64,000 nt of DNA, taken from NCBI GenBank assembly GCA_046331425.1, contig JAXLQU010000002.1, positions 62,001 through 126,000 on the forward strand. Direction: 5' to 3'. The stretch's first letter is position 1; every line of letters starts with the position of its first letter. A program made the translations under genes and the position numbers. The stretch comes from JANNUT01 sp046331425. GTDB lineage: Bacteria > Acidobacteriota > Polarisedimenticolia > J045. Below are positions 44,068-51,645 of the stretch, one piece after another. The notes beneath the pieces were generated by a model. It saw only the letters and a list, made by a program, of their open reading frames with translations. It was not told where the DNA came from and did no database searches.

Positions 44068-44450
44068 CGGTTTTCTCCCTGATCGGTGACAGCGGTGCGG
44101 CCAGCGAGCACTTCGTCGACAAAGTCCCGAGTACGTGTCCAGGCGTTGGTCCAGGCCTGAAGCGACTCGCGCCCCTTGTCGCTGATCGCGTAGTACCGCC
44201 GGGGCGGCCCGGAGACGGATGGCTCGACCAGGCTTTCCAACATCCCTTGGGCTTCGAGGGCGCGAAGCACCGGATAGAGCGTGCCTGCCTTGATGAGCGG
44301 TTCGCGTCCATCGGTGGTTTCGAGTTGCTTGGCGAGTTGGTAGCCATAGATCGGTTGCCGGGCCCGCTCCAAAAGGGCCAAAAGCACGAGCGAGACGGTC
44401 CCGGCATTCAGTTCACGCTGTAGCTTTCGAACGCTTTCATCGCTCGTCAC
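44064..44450 (-). CDS. PadR-family transcription regulator
   Basis: 128 residues, starting at a GTG with GGAGG at good spacing. The PadR winged helix is clear: LNAGTVSLVLLALLE, PIYGYQLAKQLE, IKAGTLYPVLRALEAQGMLES, and the wing SGPPRRYYAISDKGRESLQAW, followed by a dimerisation helix. PadR proteins usually repress their own operon and respond to a membrane or small-molecule signal. It is coupled to the HAAS membrane protein and has a good promoter just upstream that overlaps TAGTA-type repeats. Confidence 0.92.
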   Translation of the reverse strand: MTSDESVRKLQRELNAGTVSLVLLALLERARQPIYGYQLAKQLETTDGREPLIKAGTLYPVLRALEAQGMLESLVEPSVSGPPRRYYAISDKGRESLQAWTNAWTRTRDFVDEVLAGRTAVTDQGENR

Positions 44451-44484
44451 GAAGGCCTCCCGCGTTCCAAGTAGTGCGTGGGGC

Positions 44485-44512
44485 ATAGTACTGTGAAGTT
44501 AGTAGTAGTCAA
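44485..44512 (-). promoter_or_regulatory. Promoter of padR unit
   Basis: On the minus strand TTGACT, 16 bases, TACTAT, about 35 bases upstream of the padR start. Repeated TAGTA/AGTAGT elements span the spacer and could be the PadR operator, giving autoregulation. Confidence 0.6.
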
Positions 44513-44568
44513 GACTTTCTATTAGATAACGGAAGATTTTTCCCGATCGCTACAATCACCGGCTGGAA

Positions 44569-45477
44569 ATGCAGATCTTCGACACTCATCGGTTTCCGAT
44601 GCCGCTGCCGGCCGGACATCGCTTTCCCGAGTCCAAGTACAAGCTGCTGCACGACCTGGTGGCGAACTCATCGAGTCTGAGGGGGTCGACCGAACTGCTG
44701 ATTCCGGTCGCAGCGTCGGCGGCTCAACTCCACTTGGTGCACACGGCGGATTACGTCGAGGCGGTGGAGCAAGGCACGGTCGAGGCCAGCTCGTGGCGCC
44801 GGGTGGGGCTCCCTTGGTCGCCCGAATTGGTGCACCGTTGCCGCCGTTCGGTGGGGGGAACCGTGGCGGCTGCGGACGCCGCGCTTTCGGCCGGAGTCGC
44901 AGCCCATCTTGCCGGCGGAACCCATCATGCGTTTCGCGACCGAGGGGAGGGATATTGCGTCTTCAACGATGCTGCGGTCGCGGTTCGAGTACTTCAGGCC
45001 CAGCGCCGTATCGGTCGTGCGGTCGTCATCGACGCCGATGTCCACCAGGGGAACGGAACCGCCGCGATCTTCGCCGACGACCCCACGGTCTTCACCTTCT
45101 CGATTCACGGCGCCCGCAACTATCCGTTTCGCAAAGAACGGAGCGATTTGGATGTGGTGTTGGCCGATGGGACGGGGGACGAGGGGTTCATGGCGGCATT
45201 CCGACCAGCCCTGGAGGCCGCGCTGCAGCGTTCGCGCGCCGATCTTGCGATCTATGTCGCGGGCGCAGATCCATGGGAGGGAGATCGGTTGGGGCGATTG
45301 TCGCTCGGCGTGCAAGGTCTTCGAGAGCGCGACCGTTTCGTCTTCGAAGCGGTCCAAGCACGAGGCCTACCGGTTGCGATCGTGATGGGGGGCGGCTACG
45401 CACCGCAACCGATCGACACGGCAAGAATTCACCTCGCAACGATCGAGTTGGCCTGCCGAATGTGGTCCCGAACCTAG
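44569..45477 (+). CDS. Histone deacetylase-family (AcuC/HdaH-like) hydrolase
   Basis: 302 residues of the arginase/deacetylase fold. Zinc and catalytic signatures are intact: GGTHHAFRDRGEGYCVFND (tandem His), VVIDADVHQGNGTAAIF (Asp and His zinc ligands), TFSIHGARNYPF, and YVAGADPWEGDRLGRL (third zinc Asp) with MGGGYA near the end. Bacterial members remove acetyl groups from enzymes such as acetyl-CoA synthetase or from polyamines. The substrate is not indicated here. Transcribed divergently from padR, with its ATG 118 bases away. Confidence 0.88.
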   Translation: MQIFDTHRFPMPLPAGHRFPESKYKLLHDLVANSSSLRGSTELLIPVAASAAQLHLVHTADYVEAVEQGTVEASSWRRVGLPWSPELVHRCRRSVGGTVAAADAALSAGVAAHLAGGTHHAFRDRGEGYCVFNDAAVAVRVLQAQRRIGRAVVIDADVHQGNGTAAIFADDPTVFTFSIHGARNYPFRKERSDLDVVLADGTGDEGFMAAFRPALEAALQRSRADLAIYVAGADPWEGDRLGRLSLGVQGLRERDRFVFEAVQARGLPVAIVMGGGYAPQPIDTARIHLATIELACRMWSRT

Positions 45478-45548
45478 ATCAAGAGCACCGCGACACGAGC
45501 GGTTCGACAAAGGGGCTGCAGGATTTCTCGAACGAAGCGGAGGCTTCT

Positions 45549-45935
45549 ATGCGCTCGGAAGCGAGATTGGCTCATCTGGCAGTGCGTTGGACGGCCCGCA
45601 TCTTGGTAGCCGTGTTGGCGATCACGGTCGTCGCGATTCTCGTCGACAAAGGACTGCCGGCCGTCGCATCGATCTCCCCGAGCGTCGTGTTGCAGTCGAT
45701 CGCGTTGCTCGCGATCGTCGTCGGCCTGGTGGCCGGCTGGCGCTGGGAGTTGGCGGGCGGCGCCGTGGCTCTATTTGGTACGGCGCTGTTTTGTACGGTG
45801 GAGTGGTTCGTCACCGGTCGGCTGCCAAACGCTTTCGTTTTTGCGCTGGTGGCGTTGACCGCGATGCTGTTACTGATCGCGGGGTGGTGGCATCGAACTC
45901 ATCCAATGACAGCAGCGCCGCGTGCCCGCCTGTAG
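45549..45935 (+). CDS. Small four-helix membrane protein, DUF7670-like
   Basis: 128 residues from an ATG with GGAGG six bases upstream. After a basic lead (RLAHLAVRWTARIL) come four membrane helices: about 18-34, 46-64, 68-86 and 94-114. The R-W-T-A-R-x-L start, a G-L-P turn after TM1 and AGWRWELAGGA between TM2 and TM3 resemble the small uncharacterised DUF7670 family. It lies 25 bases upstream of the selenoprotein-like glutaredoxin, perhaps in one transcript. Confidence 0.6.
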   Translation: MRSEARLAHLAVRWTARILVAVLAITVVAILVDKGLPAVASISPSVVLQSIALLAIVVGLVAGWRWELAGGAVALFGTALFCTVEWFVTGRLPNAFVFALVALTAMLLLIAGWWHRTHPMTAAPRARL

Positions 45936-45960
45936 ACTGCCGCGACTGCGAGGAGCTTCG

Positions 45961-46200
45961 ATGAACGCCAAAACCGTAGTGGTCTATTCGCAACCTGGGT
46001 GACCCCCCTGCCGCACAGCGAAGGAGTTTCTTTCGCGACATGGCGTGGAGTACATCGAACGCGACGTGAGTCGCGATCGAAACGCCATCGACGAACTGAT
46101 CGGGCTGGGATTCAACTCCACACCCGTGATTCTGGTCGATGGGGCGGCGGTGGTCGGATTCAACGAGAAGCAGTTGAGGACTCTGTTGGAACTCGGCTGA
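45961..46200 (+). CDS. Glutaredoxin-like selenoprotein (in-frame UGA at active site)
   Basis: A 79-residue glutaredoxin-fold protein when the TGA at 46000-46002 is read as selenocysteine. GAGGAG lies six bases before the ATG. The frame reads MNAKTVVVYSQPG-U-PPC, so UGA sits exactly at the first Cys of the CxxC redox site (U14-P-P-C17). It then continues with RTAKEFLSRHGVEYIERDV, the cis-Pro loop NSTPVILVDG and AVVGFN to a normal TGA stop. Nothing else in the frame is damaged, and codon use is like its neighbours. UxxC redox proteins are known in selenium-using bacteria. No selABCD gene is in the window, so decoding is inferred. The alternative is a recent nonsense mutation of a Cys codon or a base error. 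Confidence 0.8.
46009..46045 (+). promoter_or_regulatory. Candidate bacterial SECIS hairpin
   Basis: Within the coding region, seven bases after the UGA. The outer stem TGCC/GGCG (one G-U pair) closes an internal loop and an apical stem GCGAA/TTCGC with loop GGAGTTTCT. The apical loop is about 21-29 bases from the UGA and contains a GG-A-G-U core, within the distance range described for bacterial SECIS elements read by SelB. It was drawn by eye without an energy calculation. Confidence 0.5.
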
Positions 46201-46230
46201 TCGGCCGCGCCGCAAGCCACACCAAATTGT

Positions 46231-46259
46231 TTGACAGCGGTGCCGAGCGACGGTAGCTT
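46231..46259 (+). promoter_or_regulatory. Sigma70 promoter of the histidine operon
   Basis: TTGACA, 17 bases, TAGCTT: a consensus -35 with optimal spacing. A start six or seven bases after the -10 falls at about 46266, only about three bases before the leader-peptide ATG, so the transcript would be nearly leaderless. Confidence 0.75.
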
Positions 46260-46268
46260 GCCCGCACC

Positions 46269-46346
46269 ATGAAGCGATTGCTCGCCAGCATCAGCAGCAC
46301 CGGCCATCACCATCATCACCACGAGGTGGGGCCAGGTAGCGTGTAG
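46269..46346 (+). CDS. hisL: Histidine operon leader peptide
   Basis: A 25-codon frame, MKRLLASISSTG-HHHHHH-EVGPGSV, with six consecutive His codons at 46305-46322. It lies between a strong promoter and an intrinsic terminator ahead of hisG, the classical design of transcription attenuation: when charged His-tRNA is scarce the ribosome stalls on the His run, and an alternative RNA fold prevents termination. No Shine-Dalgarno site is visible, and the start is expected within a few bases of the transcript 5' end. Confidence 0.88.
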   Translation: MKRLLASISSTGHHHHHHEVGPGSV

Positions 46347-46371
46347 GCGCGCGAGTATCGCGACAAACACG

Positions 46372-46404
46372 ACGCCGGCCCCGCAAGGCCGGCGTTTTCG
46401 TTTC
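46372..46404 (+). terminator. Histidine attenuator terminator
   Basis: ACGCCGGCC, loop ccgcaa, GGCCGGCGT, then TTTCGTTTCTT: a 9-bp GC-rich stem with a T-rich tail, 59 bases before hisG. GGGGCC at 46328-46333 can pair with GGCCCC at 46377-46382 in the terminator's left arm and loop, offering an antiterminator. Confidence 0.85.
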
Positions 46405-46462
46405 TTGGCCAATCCAAGAGCGCCCGCCTTTCGTGACCGGCTCCGAACGAATCGAGGAGCCA

Positions 46463-47326
46463 GTGTCGGACACGTTGAGAATCGGGTTACCCAAGGGCCG
46501 GATGGAAGCCGGAGTCCAGCAGTTGCTGTCGGCTGCTGGTATTCGAGTCGCCCCATCGGCTCGCAACTATCGTCCGCAGATCTCGCTTCCGCTGGCGGAA
46601 GCCAAAATCCAGAAGCCGCAGAACGTGATCGAGATGCTGGCGATCGGGCGACGCGATGCCGGTTTCGCTGGCGCCGATTGGGTCGCCGAACTTGGGGCTG
46701 AGTTGGTTGAGGTCCTCGACACGGAACTCGATCCGGTTCAACTCGTCGCTGCGGCACCCGAGTCCGTGATGTCGGAGGGCCGGCTGCCGCGTCGCGCACT
46801 GGTGGTTGCCTCAGAGTACGAAAACCTCACGCGCCGGTGGATGCGTGCACACGAGTTGGACTCGAGCAGATTTGTCAGAAGCTACGGCGCCACAGAGGTG
46901 TTTCCTCCGGAAGATGCCGACGTGATCGTCGACAACTCGGCGACAGGTGCGACGCTCAGAGCCAATGGGCTTGTGGTAGTCGATCGATTGCTGGAGAGCT
47001 CGACTCGGTTGTACGCCGCTCCTCAGGCCTGGGAGCAACCGAGCAAGCGCAGGCGCATCGAGGACCTAGCGGTCCTGCTCCGCAGCGTCATGGAAGCGCG
47101 TCGGCGCGTGATGATCGAAGTGAATGCTCCGACCGATTGCCTCGACAGTGTGGTTGCGGTGCTTCCCGCGATGCGCCAGCCCACGGTTTCGCCGTTGTCT
47201 GGCGAGGGAGGATTCGCGATCAAAGCGGCTGTGCCGCGCGATCAACTCCCAACGCTGATCCTCGCGCTCAAGGCGGCCGGCGGCAGCGACATCGTGGTGG
47301 CGCCTTTGTCGCAGATCGTCCCATGA
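46463..47326 (+). CDS. hisG: ATP phosphoribosyltransferase (long form)
   Basis: 287 residues. It catalyses the first step of histidine synthesis, joining ATP and PRPP. LRIGLPKGRMEAG opens the protein, DAGFAGADWVAE and DVIVDNSATGATLRANGL form the PRPP-binding site, and the C-terminal ~80 residues (RVMIEVNAPTDCLDSVVAVLPAM ... PRDQLPTLILALKAAGGSDIVVAPL) are the ACT-like regulatory domain of the long form, so no HisZ is needed and feedback by histidine is expected. I use the GTG three bases after GAGGAG. A GTG ten codons upstream lacks a ribosome site. It overlaps hisC by four bases. Confidence 0.93.
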   Translation: MSDTLRIGLPKGRMEAGVQQLLSAAGIRVAPSARNYRPQISLPLAEAKIQKPQNVIEMLAIGRRDAGFAGADWVAELGAELVEVLDTELDPVQLVAAAPESVMSEGRLPRRALVVASEYENLTRRWMRAHELDSSRFVRSYGATEVFPPEDADVIVDNSATGATLRANGLVVVDRLLESSTRLYAAPQAWEQPSKRRRIEDLAVLLRSVMEARRRVMIEVNAPTDCLDSVVAVLPAMRQPTVSPLSGEGGFAIKAAVPRDQLPTLILALKAAGGSDIVVAPLSQIVP

Positions 47327-48402
47327 CGACGATCGGGCCAGAAGCGGTACTCCCGCTCACGCAGACATACACACCGCGCACGTTGCGCGCCAACCTGGTG
47401 CCGCTGGATCACAACGAGGGGCCGGCTCCGTCGCTCGATCTGTTGGCCATGCTTCGCGATGTCGAGCCCGAGTTGTTGCGCCGCTATCGGACACCTGCGG
47501 TCCTGGAAGCCGAGATCGCGGCATCGTTCGGACTCGAGCCTGACTGCGTGCTCGTTACCGCTGGTGGCGATGAGGCGATCGATCGTTGCTGCAGAAGTTA
47601 CTTGACGGTGGGGCGGACGATCGTCTTGGCGCAGCCGACGTTCGAGATGTTTGCGCACTATGCGCGCTTGGCACGCGCGGAGATTCGCACGGCGCTCTGG
47701 CCAAGCGGGCCGTTCCCACTGAGTGCAGTGCTCACCGAGATCGAGAGAGCGCGAGATACGACAAGACTGATCCCAGTGGTTTCACCCAACAATCCAACAG
47801 GAGAGACCGCTTGTTCATCCGACCTGCACACACTCTCGCAGCAAGCGCCACGTGCGCTGATCGTGGTCGATCACGCCTACATCGAATACGGCGGTGAGGA
47901 CCTGACGCGCCAAGCGCTCGCGCTGCCGAACGCCGTCGTGCTCCGGACCTTCTCCAAGGCGCGCGGCCTGGCCGGATGCCGGGTCGGCTACACGCTCGGC
48001 CCGCCGCCGGTGATTGCCGTGCTACGCGCAACGGGCGCGCCGTATCCGGTTTCTTCGCTGTCGTTGGCGCTGGCGGCACGACAGTGGCGTGATGGCGCCG
48101 AGGTGTTGAAGCAAACGGTGCAACGCACCTGCCGCGAGCGCGAGGCGTTGCAAACGCTGCTCGCGGCGCGAGGGCTTGTCTGGCGCCGTTCATCCGCCAA
48201 CTTCGTAACGTTCCAGCTTGGGCGTGGGGCCGCGCCACTGGCGGCGCGAATGCAGACCTTCGGCTACTCGATCAAGACATTGGGCGGATTGCTCGAGGGG
48301 TGGGTGCGCCTCTCGCTTCCTTGCGACGAGACGATTTTCCAATCGCTGATTCAGGCACTCGCACAGTCATTGGACTGCTGCGCCAATGGAGACGCGCCAT
48401 GA
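47323..48402 (+). CDS. hisC: Histidinol-phosphate aminotransferase
   Basis: 359 residues, fold type I PLP aminotransferase. LDHNEGPAPS near the start, ITAGGDEAIDRCCR-like (VTAGGDEAID), QPTFEMFAHYARL, SPNNPTG, VVDHAYIEYGG and the PLP Lys in LRTFSKARGLAGCRVGY are all in order, and the C-terminal Arg is in WVRLSLP. It converts imidazole-acetol phosphate to histidinol phosphate with glutamate. It has an ATGA overlap with hisG upstream and hisB downstream. Confidence 0.93.
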   Translation: MTTIGPEAVLPLTQTYTPRTLRANLVPLDHNEGPAPSLDLLAMLRDVEPELLRRYRTPAVLEAEIAASFGLEPDCVLVTAGGDEAIDRCCRSYLTVGRTIVLAQPTFEMFAHYARLARAEIRTALWPSGPFPLSAVLTEIERARDTTRLIPVVSPNNPTGETACSSDLHTLSQQAPRALIVVDHAYIEYGGEDLTRQALALPNAVVLRTFSKARGLAGCRVGYTLGPPPVIAVLRATGAPYPVSSLSLALAARQWRDGAEVLKQTVQRTCREREALQTLLAARGLVWRRSSANFVTFQLGRGAAPLAARMQTFGYSIKTLGGLLEGWVRLSLPCDETIFQSLIQALAQSLDCCANGDAP

Positions 48403-49001
48403 CCCCACGATCTGCTTCCTGGCAACGCCGTACCGGCGAGACATTGGTGGAAGCCTCACTCTCGCTCGATGGGGAAGGTCGCAGCGAGATCGCGACCGGC
48501 ATCGGGTTTCTCGATCATCTGCTGAGCGCGTTGGCCAAACACGCGCGCTTCGATCTGACGCTGCGCTGCCAGGGCGATCTGGTTGTCGATGACCACCACA
48601 CCACGGAGGATTGTGCGCTGGCGCTGGGTACCGCGTTGAAGCAGGCGCTGGGGGATGCGCGTGGTATCCAGCGCTTCGGGTCTGCGTATGCACCGCTGGA
48701 TGAGGCACTGGCTCGCGCCGTCGTCGACATCTCGGGAAGGCCCTCGTCGACACTGTCGTTCGAATTGCGCCGAGAACGAATCGGCACGCTCTCCTGCGAG
48801 ATGATCCCACACCTGGTTCGGTCGCTGGCGCAATCGGCCGGTGTCACGGTTCATTTGGACGTGCTGCGCGGCGACAACGATCATCACCGGGCAGAAGCCG
48901 CATTCAAGGCGCTGGCGCTGGCGTTGCGCGCCGCTGTGTCGCGGCGTGGCGATGATGAGATCGCATCCACCAAAGGGGTGCTCGAAGGGTTCGGGACATG
49001 A
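48399..49001 (+). CDS. hisB: Imidazoleglycerol-phosphate dehydratase
   Basis: 200 residues, the monofunctional dehydratase without the N-terminal phosphatase found in E. coli HisB. Mn-binding His/Glu motifs of the two half-domains are present: GIGFLDHLLSALAKHARFDL, VDDHHTTEDCALALG, CEMIPHLVRSLAQSAGVTVHLDVLRGDNDHHRAEAAFKAL. The family ends in a conserved STKG-x-L segment, also seen. Histidinol phosphatase must therefore be encoded elsewhere. It overlaps both neighbours by four bases. Confidence 0.95.
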   Translation: MTPRSASWQRRTGETLVEASLSLDGEGRSEIATGIGFLDHLLSALAKHARFDLTLRCQGDLVVDDHHTTEDCALALGTALKQALGDARGIQRFGSAYAPLDEALARAVVDISGRPSSTLSFELRRERIGTLSCEMIPHLVRSLAQSAGVTVHLDVLRGDNDHHRAEAAFKALALALRAAVSRRGDDEIASTKGVLEGFGT

Positions 49002-50377
49002 GCGTCGTGATCGTCGATACCGGGATCGCCAATGTCGCTGCCGTGCGCGCCGCGCTGGCGCGTCAGAACGTCACCTCGGTTCTGACGCGCGACGCCCGCG
49101 TTGTGCAGCAAGCCACGCAGTTGATCCTACCGGGCGTGGGATCGTTCGCCGCCGGTGCCGGCGCGTTGCAAGCGGCCGGGCTGATCGACCCGCTGCGAGA
49201 GTGTCATGCACGCGGCGTACCGATGCTGGCGATTTGCCTCGGACTTCAACTCTTGTGCGAGGGGAGCGACGAAGCTCCCGGGGTGGAAGGGCTAGGAGTG
49301 ATAGCAGGACGCTGCCGACGACTCTCTTCCACCGTGCGCTTGCCTCACCTGGGCTGGAACTTCGTCGAGCGTGACGAGCGCTGCGGGCAACTTGCGTCCG
49401 GATACGCAGCCTTTGCCAATAGCTATGCATTGTTGGAAGCACCGCGTGGCTACCACGCAGCGCGCACACGGCACGGCACATCGTTCATCGCCGCCGTGGA
49501 ACGCGACCGCTTGCTCGCCTGTCAGTTTCATCCCGAACTTTCGGGTGCATTTGGGGCGGAGCTGCTCTCGGCCTGGTTGGAGGATCGGCGACCGACGGTT
49601 GCGCCGATCGTGCCACGCGAACTCGGTGTGACCCGCCGGGTCATTCCGTGCCTGGATGTAAGAGACGGTCGCGTTGTGAAGGGGACTCAGTTCGAGTCGC
49701 TGAGGGATTCCGGCGACCCAGCACAACGCGCTGCGCTCTATGCCGAGCACGGGGCCGATGAGCTGGTGATGTTGGATGTCAGCGCTTCCCAGGAAGGGCG
49801 ACTGGCCACGCTCGAAACCGTCAGGCGCGTGCGAGCCGTGCTCGACCTGCCGTTGACCGTTGGCGGTGGTGTGCGCAGCGTGGAGCAAGCGGCTGAACTG
49901 TTGGCAGCCGGAGCAGACAAAGTTGCCGTCAACACCGCGGCCGTTCGCGAACCCGGCTTGATAACGAGATTGGCGCAACAGTTCGGCCGGCAGGCGACCG
50001 TCATCGCGGTCGATGCACGCCGCCAAGCGGCGAGCTGGGAGGTGGTCGTCAACGGCGGCAGGCAGTCCACAGGTCTCGACGCTGTCGAGTGGTGCGCTGA
50101 TGCTGTTCAACGCGGTGCCGGGGAGGTATTGCTGACCAGCATCGACTGCGACGGAATGCAGCAGGGCGCCGATGCCGCAATGATCGCAGCGGTGTCGCGC
50201 CATGTCCCTGTGCCCGTGATCGCCTCGGGGGGCATCGGCAGCGCCGCACACGCGTTGGTTGCATTCGGAGCAGGAGCCGACGCCGTGTTGGCTGCATCGA
50301 TCTTTCACGACGAAAAGACAACGGTTGCTGCGTTCAAGCAGGCGCTCCACGACGGTGGCGTGAGGATTCGCCAATGA
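48998..50377 (+). CDS. hisHF: Imidazole glycerol phosphate synthase, fused HisH-HisF
   Basis: 459 residues combining both subunits. The glutaminase half (1-~200) has the oxyanion PGVGSF loop, nucleophile C80 in MLAICLGLQLL and H178/E180 in CQFHPEL. A linker of about ten residues leads to the cyclase half (about 212-459), a (beta/alpha)8 barrel starting RRVIPCLDVRDGRVVKG (D220) with VIAVDARR, LLTSIDCDGM and ASGGIG. Ammonia made by HisH tunnels to HisF to form imidazole glycerol phosphate and AICAR. Most bacteria have separate genes; the fusion parallels eukaryotic HIS7. ATGA overlaps on both sides. Confidence 0.95.
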   Translation: MSVVIVDTGIANVAAVRAALARQNVTSVLTRDARVVQQATQLILPGVGSFAAGAGALQAAGLIDPLRECHARGVPMLAICLGLQLLCEGSDEAPGVEGLGVIAGRCRRLSSTVRLPHLGWNFVERDERCGQLASGYAAFANSYALLEAPRGYHAARTRHGTSFIAAVERDRLLACQFHPELSGAFGAELLSAWLEDRRPTVAPIVPRELGVTRRVIPCLDVRDGRVVKGTQFESLRDSGDPAQRAALYAEHGADELVMLDVSASQEGRLATLETVRRVRAVLDLPLTVGGGVRSVEQAAELLAAGADKVAVNTAAVREPGLITRLAQQFGRQATVIAVDARRQAASWEVVVNGGRQSTGLDAVEWCADAVQRGAGEVLLTSIDCDGMQQGADAAMIAAVSRHVPVPVIASGGIGSAAHALVAFGAGADAVLAASIFHDEKTTVAAFKQALHDGGVRIRQ

Positions 50378-51645
50378 TCGTGCCAAGCATCGACATCGTG
50401 AACAATCGCGCCGTGCAATGGCGCGAAGGTCGTGAGTTCGTGCTCGATGGTGGCGACCCGTTCGAGCGATTGGAACAATTCGCCGTATGCGGCGAGGTTG
50501 CCGTGGTCGACCTCGATGCGGCGCTCGGTCGCGGCGACAACAGTGCGCTGATTCGAGCGATGGTTCGGCGGGCGCCGTGCCGCGTTGGCGGTGGAATCCG
50601 CACGCTCGAGTCGGCCCGTGCCTGGCTCGATGCCGGCGCGACTGCGGTTGTTGTCGGGACGGCGGCGACACCGCAATTCTGCGCCGCGCTCCCGACACAG
50701 CGGGTGATCGCCGCGGTCGATGCTCGCCACGGCGAGGTGCTGGTCGACGGCTGGAGAAACGGCACCGGCCAACACGTGCTCACGGCGATCGAGCGCTTGG
50801 CGCCGCATGTCGGTGGTTTCTTGTTGACGCAGATCGAACGCGAAGGGCACATGGCCGGCTTCGATCTCGAACTTCTCGAGCAGGCGCGAAAGGCGGCCAG
50901 CGGTCGCGCGTTGACGGCGGCGGGCGGAATCTCGACAGCGGAGCAGATCGCGACGCTCGATCGGCTCGGCATCGATGCGCAGGTTGGGATGGCGCTGTAC
51001 ACAGGCGCGCTGTCGTTGTGCGATGCGTTCGCGGCCCCGTTGACGAGCGATCGGCACGATCGATTGTGGCCGACCGTGGTGTGTGACGAGGCCGGGCGTG
51101 CGCTGGGCCTTACGTACAGCAACGCGACATCGCTGGCCCGCGCACTCACCGAACGCCGAGGGATCTATTGGTCGCGTTCTCGCGCAGACCTGTGGGTCAA
51201 GGGGGAGAGTTCAGGCAACGTCCAGGAGTTGATTCGCGCCGATCTCGACTGCGATCGCGACGCGGTGCGATTTCTCGTGCGCCAAGGCGGATCGGGCGAG
51301 TTCTGCCATCTCGGTCGCCGCGGTTGCTGGCCCGGCCCCTTCACGCTGCGCGATCTGGAGCAGCAACTGGCGCAGCGACGCGGCAGCCACGATCGCTCAT
51401 CGCGCACGGTTCAACTGCTGGAGGATTCTTCGCTCCTGGCGGCGAAACTGCGCGAGGAAGCGAATGAGCTCGGCCAGGCGGTCGACCGCGATGCCGTGAT
51501 CCACGAGGCGGCCGACCTGATCTACTTCACGATGGTTGCCTTGGCTCGTCAGGGCCTGACGTTCGATCTGGTCAGTACCGAATTGCAACGACGCGCGTCG
51601 ATGGTTTCGCGCCGGCCGCTCGCACCGAAGGAGCTCCAGCCATGA
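50374..51645 (+). CDS. HisA-HisI-HisE triple fusion
   Basis: 423 residues carrying three activities. Residues 1-~225 are a HisA-like barrel (IVPSIDIVNNRAVQ; CRVGGGIRTLESARAWLDAGATAVVVG; AAVDARHG; ALTAAGGIS), the ProFAR isomerase. About 228-335 is phosphoribosyl-AMP cyclohydrolase HisI: YWSRSRADLWVKGESSGNVQ, metal site DLDCDRDA and zinc site CHLGRRGC. About 338-423 is phosphoribosyl-ATP pyrophosphatase HisE, with KLREEANEL and HEAADLIYF. HisI-HisE fusions are common, but HisA in the same chain is unusual. It supplies steps 2, 3 and 4 and sits next to HisHF (step 5). Confidence 0.92.
   Translation: MIVPSIDIVNNRAVQWREGREFVLDGGDPFERLEQFAVCGEVAVVDLDAALGRGDNSALIRAMVRRAPCRVGGGIRTLESARAWLDAGATAVVVGTAATPQFCAALPTQRVIAAVDARHGEVLVDGWRNGTGQHVLTAIERLAPHVGGFLLTQIEREGHMAGFDLELLEQARKAASGRALTAAGGISTAEQIATLDRLGIDAQVGMALYTGALSLCDAFAAPLTSDRHDRLWPTVVCDEAGRALGLTYSNATSLARALTERRGIYWSRSRADLWVKGESSGNVQELIRADLDCDRDAVRFLVRQGGSGEFCHLGRRGCWPGPFTLRDLEQQLAQRRGSHDRSSRTVQLLEDSSLLAAKLREEANELGQAVDRDAVIHEAADLIYFTMVALARQGLTFDLVSTELQRRASMVSRRPLAPKELQP

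Noticed and set aside
46000..46002. Reading the glutaredoxin as a 13-residue peptide or a simple pseudogene
   Set aside because: The UGA replaces precisely the redox Cys, and the remaining 65 codons are undamaged; selenocysteine explains this better, though a base error cannot be excluded.
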